Shown here: piece after piece, positions 63,116-64,000 of the stretch
Position numbering within the stretch: the stretch's first letter is position 1
Layout: each line of letters begins with the position of its first letter
From: Bradyrhizobium sp. 1
Lineage (GTDB): Bacteria > Pseudomonadota > Alphaproteobacteria > Rhizobiales > Xanthobacteraceae
Direction of reading: 5' to 3'
Length of the DNA: 64,000 nt
Assembly (NCBI RefSeq): GCF_023073315.1
Contig: NZ_JADPJH010000033.1
Coordinates: 124,001 to 188,000, forward strand
Notes under the pieces: generated by a model
The model's input: the letters and a program-made list of their open reading frames with translations, nothing else
The model's database searches: none
Told to the model about the DNA's origin: nothing
Position numbers and translations under genes: made by a program

Positions 63116-63919
63116 TCACGCGCCGTCGGTTCCGAGCAGGAAATCCACCATGATGCTCTGATGCTGCCGGTACATATCGGTGCCCGTCCCGGTGACGCAA
63201 CCGATCTTCCGGGCCGCCGCGATAAAGGGCGAGATCTCGGGTTTGGTGATAACGCAGCCGCAATAGGCCGACGGCGCGAGCCGCGCGACATCGACCGGCA
63301 GCGGATCGCCGTCCTTCATCCCAGCGGGCGTGGCATTGGCGACAAAATCGAAGCCCGCGGGATCGCTGGCGCCGACCCGCACCGGCGCCTTGCCCAGCCC
63401 GTTGAGCTGGCTGATCAGCGCGTCGCGGCGCTCAGTCGCACTGTCGTGAATGGCAAGCTCGCTCACACCGGCCTCGACCAGCGCGAGTGCGATCGCCGAT
63501 CCCGCGCCGCCGGCGCCGACCAGGAGCGCCCGCATGCCGCTGGGACCGATCCCCTTCGTCCGCGCCGCGCCGACGAAGCCGAGACCATCCACCATGTCGC
63601 CATGCCATGCGCCATCGGCGCGCCGGCGCATCAGGTTCACGGTGCGCAGGACATGCGCCCGCGCGGTCGCGCTCGTGCAGGCCTGGTAGCAGGCAAATTT
63701 ATGCGGGATGGTCACGACGATGCCGTCGAGATTTTTCAGCCGCGTTGCCACCGACAGGAAGTCCGGCAAATCCGCCGGCACCACCTGGACGGGCACAAGA
63801 ATCCCGTCATGCCCCCGCGCGGCAAAGGCGGCCGACACGCCCGCGGGCGAGCGCACCTGCGCGATGGGATCGCCGACGATGATATGGAGCCGCGTGGCGC
63901 CCGTTGGTGCCGGGATCAT
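63116..63919 (-). CDS. Shikimate/quinate dehydrogenase homologue
   Basis: A 267-aa AroE-like protein. The substrate domain has DPIAQVRSPAGVSAAF, where the usual S-x-S is V-R-S, and the catalytic Lys in VTIPHKFAC. The NAD(P) loop is GAGGAGSAIALAL and the DxxN block is FVANATPAG. The variant N-terminal motif suggests a quinate-type or specialised member. ATG 63919 is used; a TTG at 63928 overlaps the upstream stop codon. It is coupled to the gene entering from the right edge. Confidence 0.85.
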   Translation of the reverse strand: MIPAPTGATRLHIIVGDPIAQVRSPAGVSAAFAARGHDGILVPVQVVPADLPDFLSVATRLKNLDGIVVTIPHKFACYQACTSATARAHVLRTVNLMRRRADGAWHGDMVDGLGFVGAARTKGIGPSGMRALLVGAGGAGSAIALALVEAGVSELAIHDSATERRDALISQLNGLGKAPVRVGASDPAGFDFVANATPAGMKDGDPLPVDVARLAPSAYCGCVITKPEISPFIAAARKIGCVTGTGTDMYRQHQSIMVDFLLGTDGA

Positions 63920-63924
63920 GCCGT

Positions 63925-64000
63925 TCAAACCGGGGCCGGGGAGCCCGCCTCCGCGGCCGCTCCGTAAGTCAATTCCAGCCCCTCCAGCTTGCCCTCCTTG
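63925..64000 (-). CDS. C-terminal end of an unidentified protein (partial)
   Basis: The last ~24 codons of a minus-strand gene enter from the right edge, ending LEGLELTYGAAAEAGSPAPV-stop. This is too short to identify. Its stop lies 6 nt before the ATG of the shikimate dehydrogenase homologue, so they share an operon; an aromatic or quinate pathway enzyme would fit but is not shown. Confidence 0.5.
   Translation of the reverse strand, partial: KEGKLEGLELTYGAAAEAGSPAPV

Overview
The window is high-GC DNA from an alphaproteobacterium, most likely Bradyrhizobium or a close relative. Supporting signs are the run of Liv-type and Bug-type uptake genes, IalB-family and DUF1428-type proteins, a palindromic repeat of the kind seen in Bradyrhizobium/Rhodopseudomonas, and sites resembling the Irr-bound iron control element. 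The species call is an inference; no database was searched. About 65 protein genes and one tRNA are supported. No phage, insertion sequence, CRISPR array or rRNA was seen.

Layout. 1-4.3 kb: the end of an IlvD/Edd sugar-acid dehydratase with two SDR dehydrogenases, a GFA protein, a site-2-type protease and a small membrane-anchored protein. 4.3-10.1 kb: one minus-strand iron operon (TonB-dependent receptor, Fe(II) hydroxylase, exbB, exbD, tonB) behind a promoter with three repeats resembling iron control elements, plus a small gene with a similar site. 10.5-15.9 kb: an MdtA/MdtB-like RND pump and two secreted proteins. 15.9-23.6 kb: an arylsulfatase with a divergent TetR gene, then a complete Liv-type ABC importer. 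23.9-25.4 kb: small genes and tRNA-Gln(CUG).

25.6-32.1 kb holds the least ordinary group: an animal-type heme peroxidase, a 130-aa protein resembling the leader region of nitrile-hydratase-type RiPP precursors, a BTAD/TPR regulator and a YcaO protein, with a 12-bp direct repeat upstream of ycaO. It may be an undescribed peptide-modifying locus.

32.1-39.8 kb: a sugar-acid catabolic operon (DapA-like lyase, FAD oxidase, four-carbon acid sugar kinase, PdxA2-like dehydrogenase, Fe alcohol dehydrogenase, Bug-type binding protein) divergent from an IclR gene, with a clear palindromic operator. 39.8-45.3 kb: ribonuclease Z, an alpha/beta hydrolase lacking its nucleophilic serine, and a GntR-ALDH-MFS unit. 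45.5-52.7 kb: a DUF1349 protein, a TetR gene and its divergent AcrAB-like pump, a TauE exporter and two overlapping small genes.

52.9-59.6 kb: a regulator island with three LuxR-type paralogues (two a recent tandem pair), an AraC regulator and an autotransporter passenger whose barrel has been deleted. Four gaps here share a motif of the type GTG-N5-GATCAC. 59.9-64 kb: small secreted and hypothetical proteins, a MaoC dehydratase, two coupled tiny ORFs, a lytic transglycosylase and a shikimate dehydrogenase homologue.
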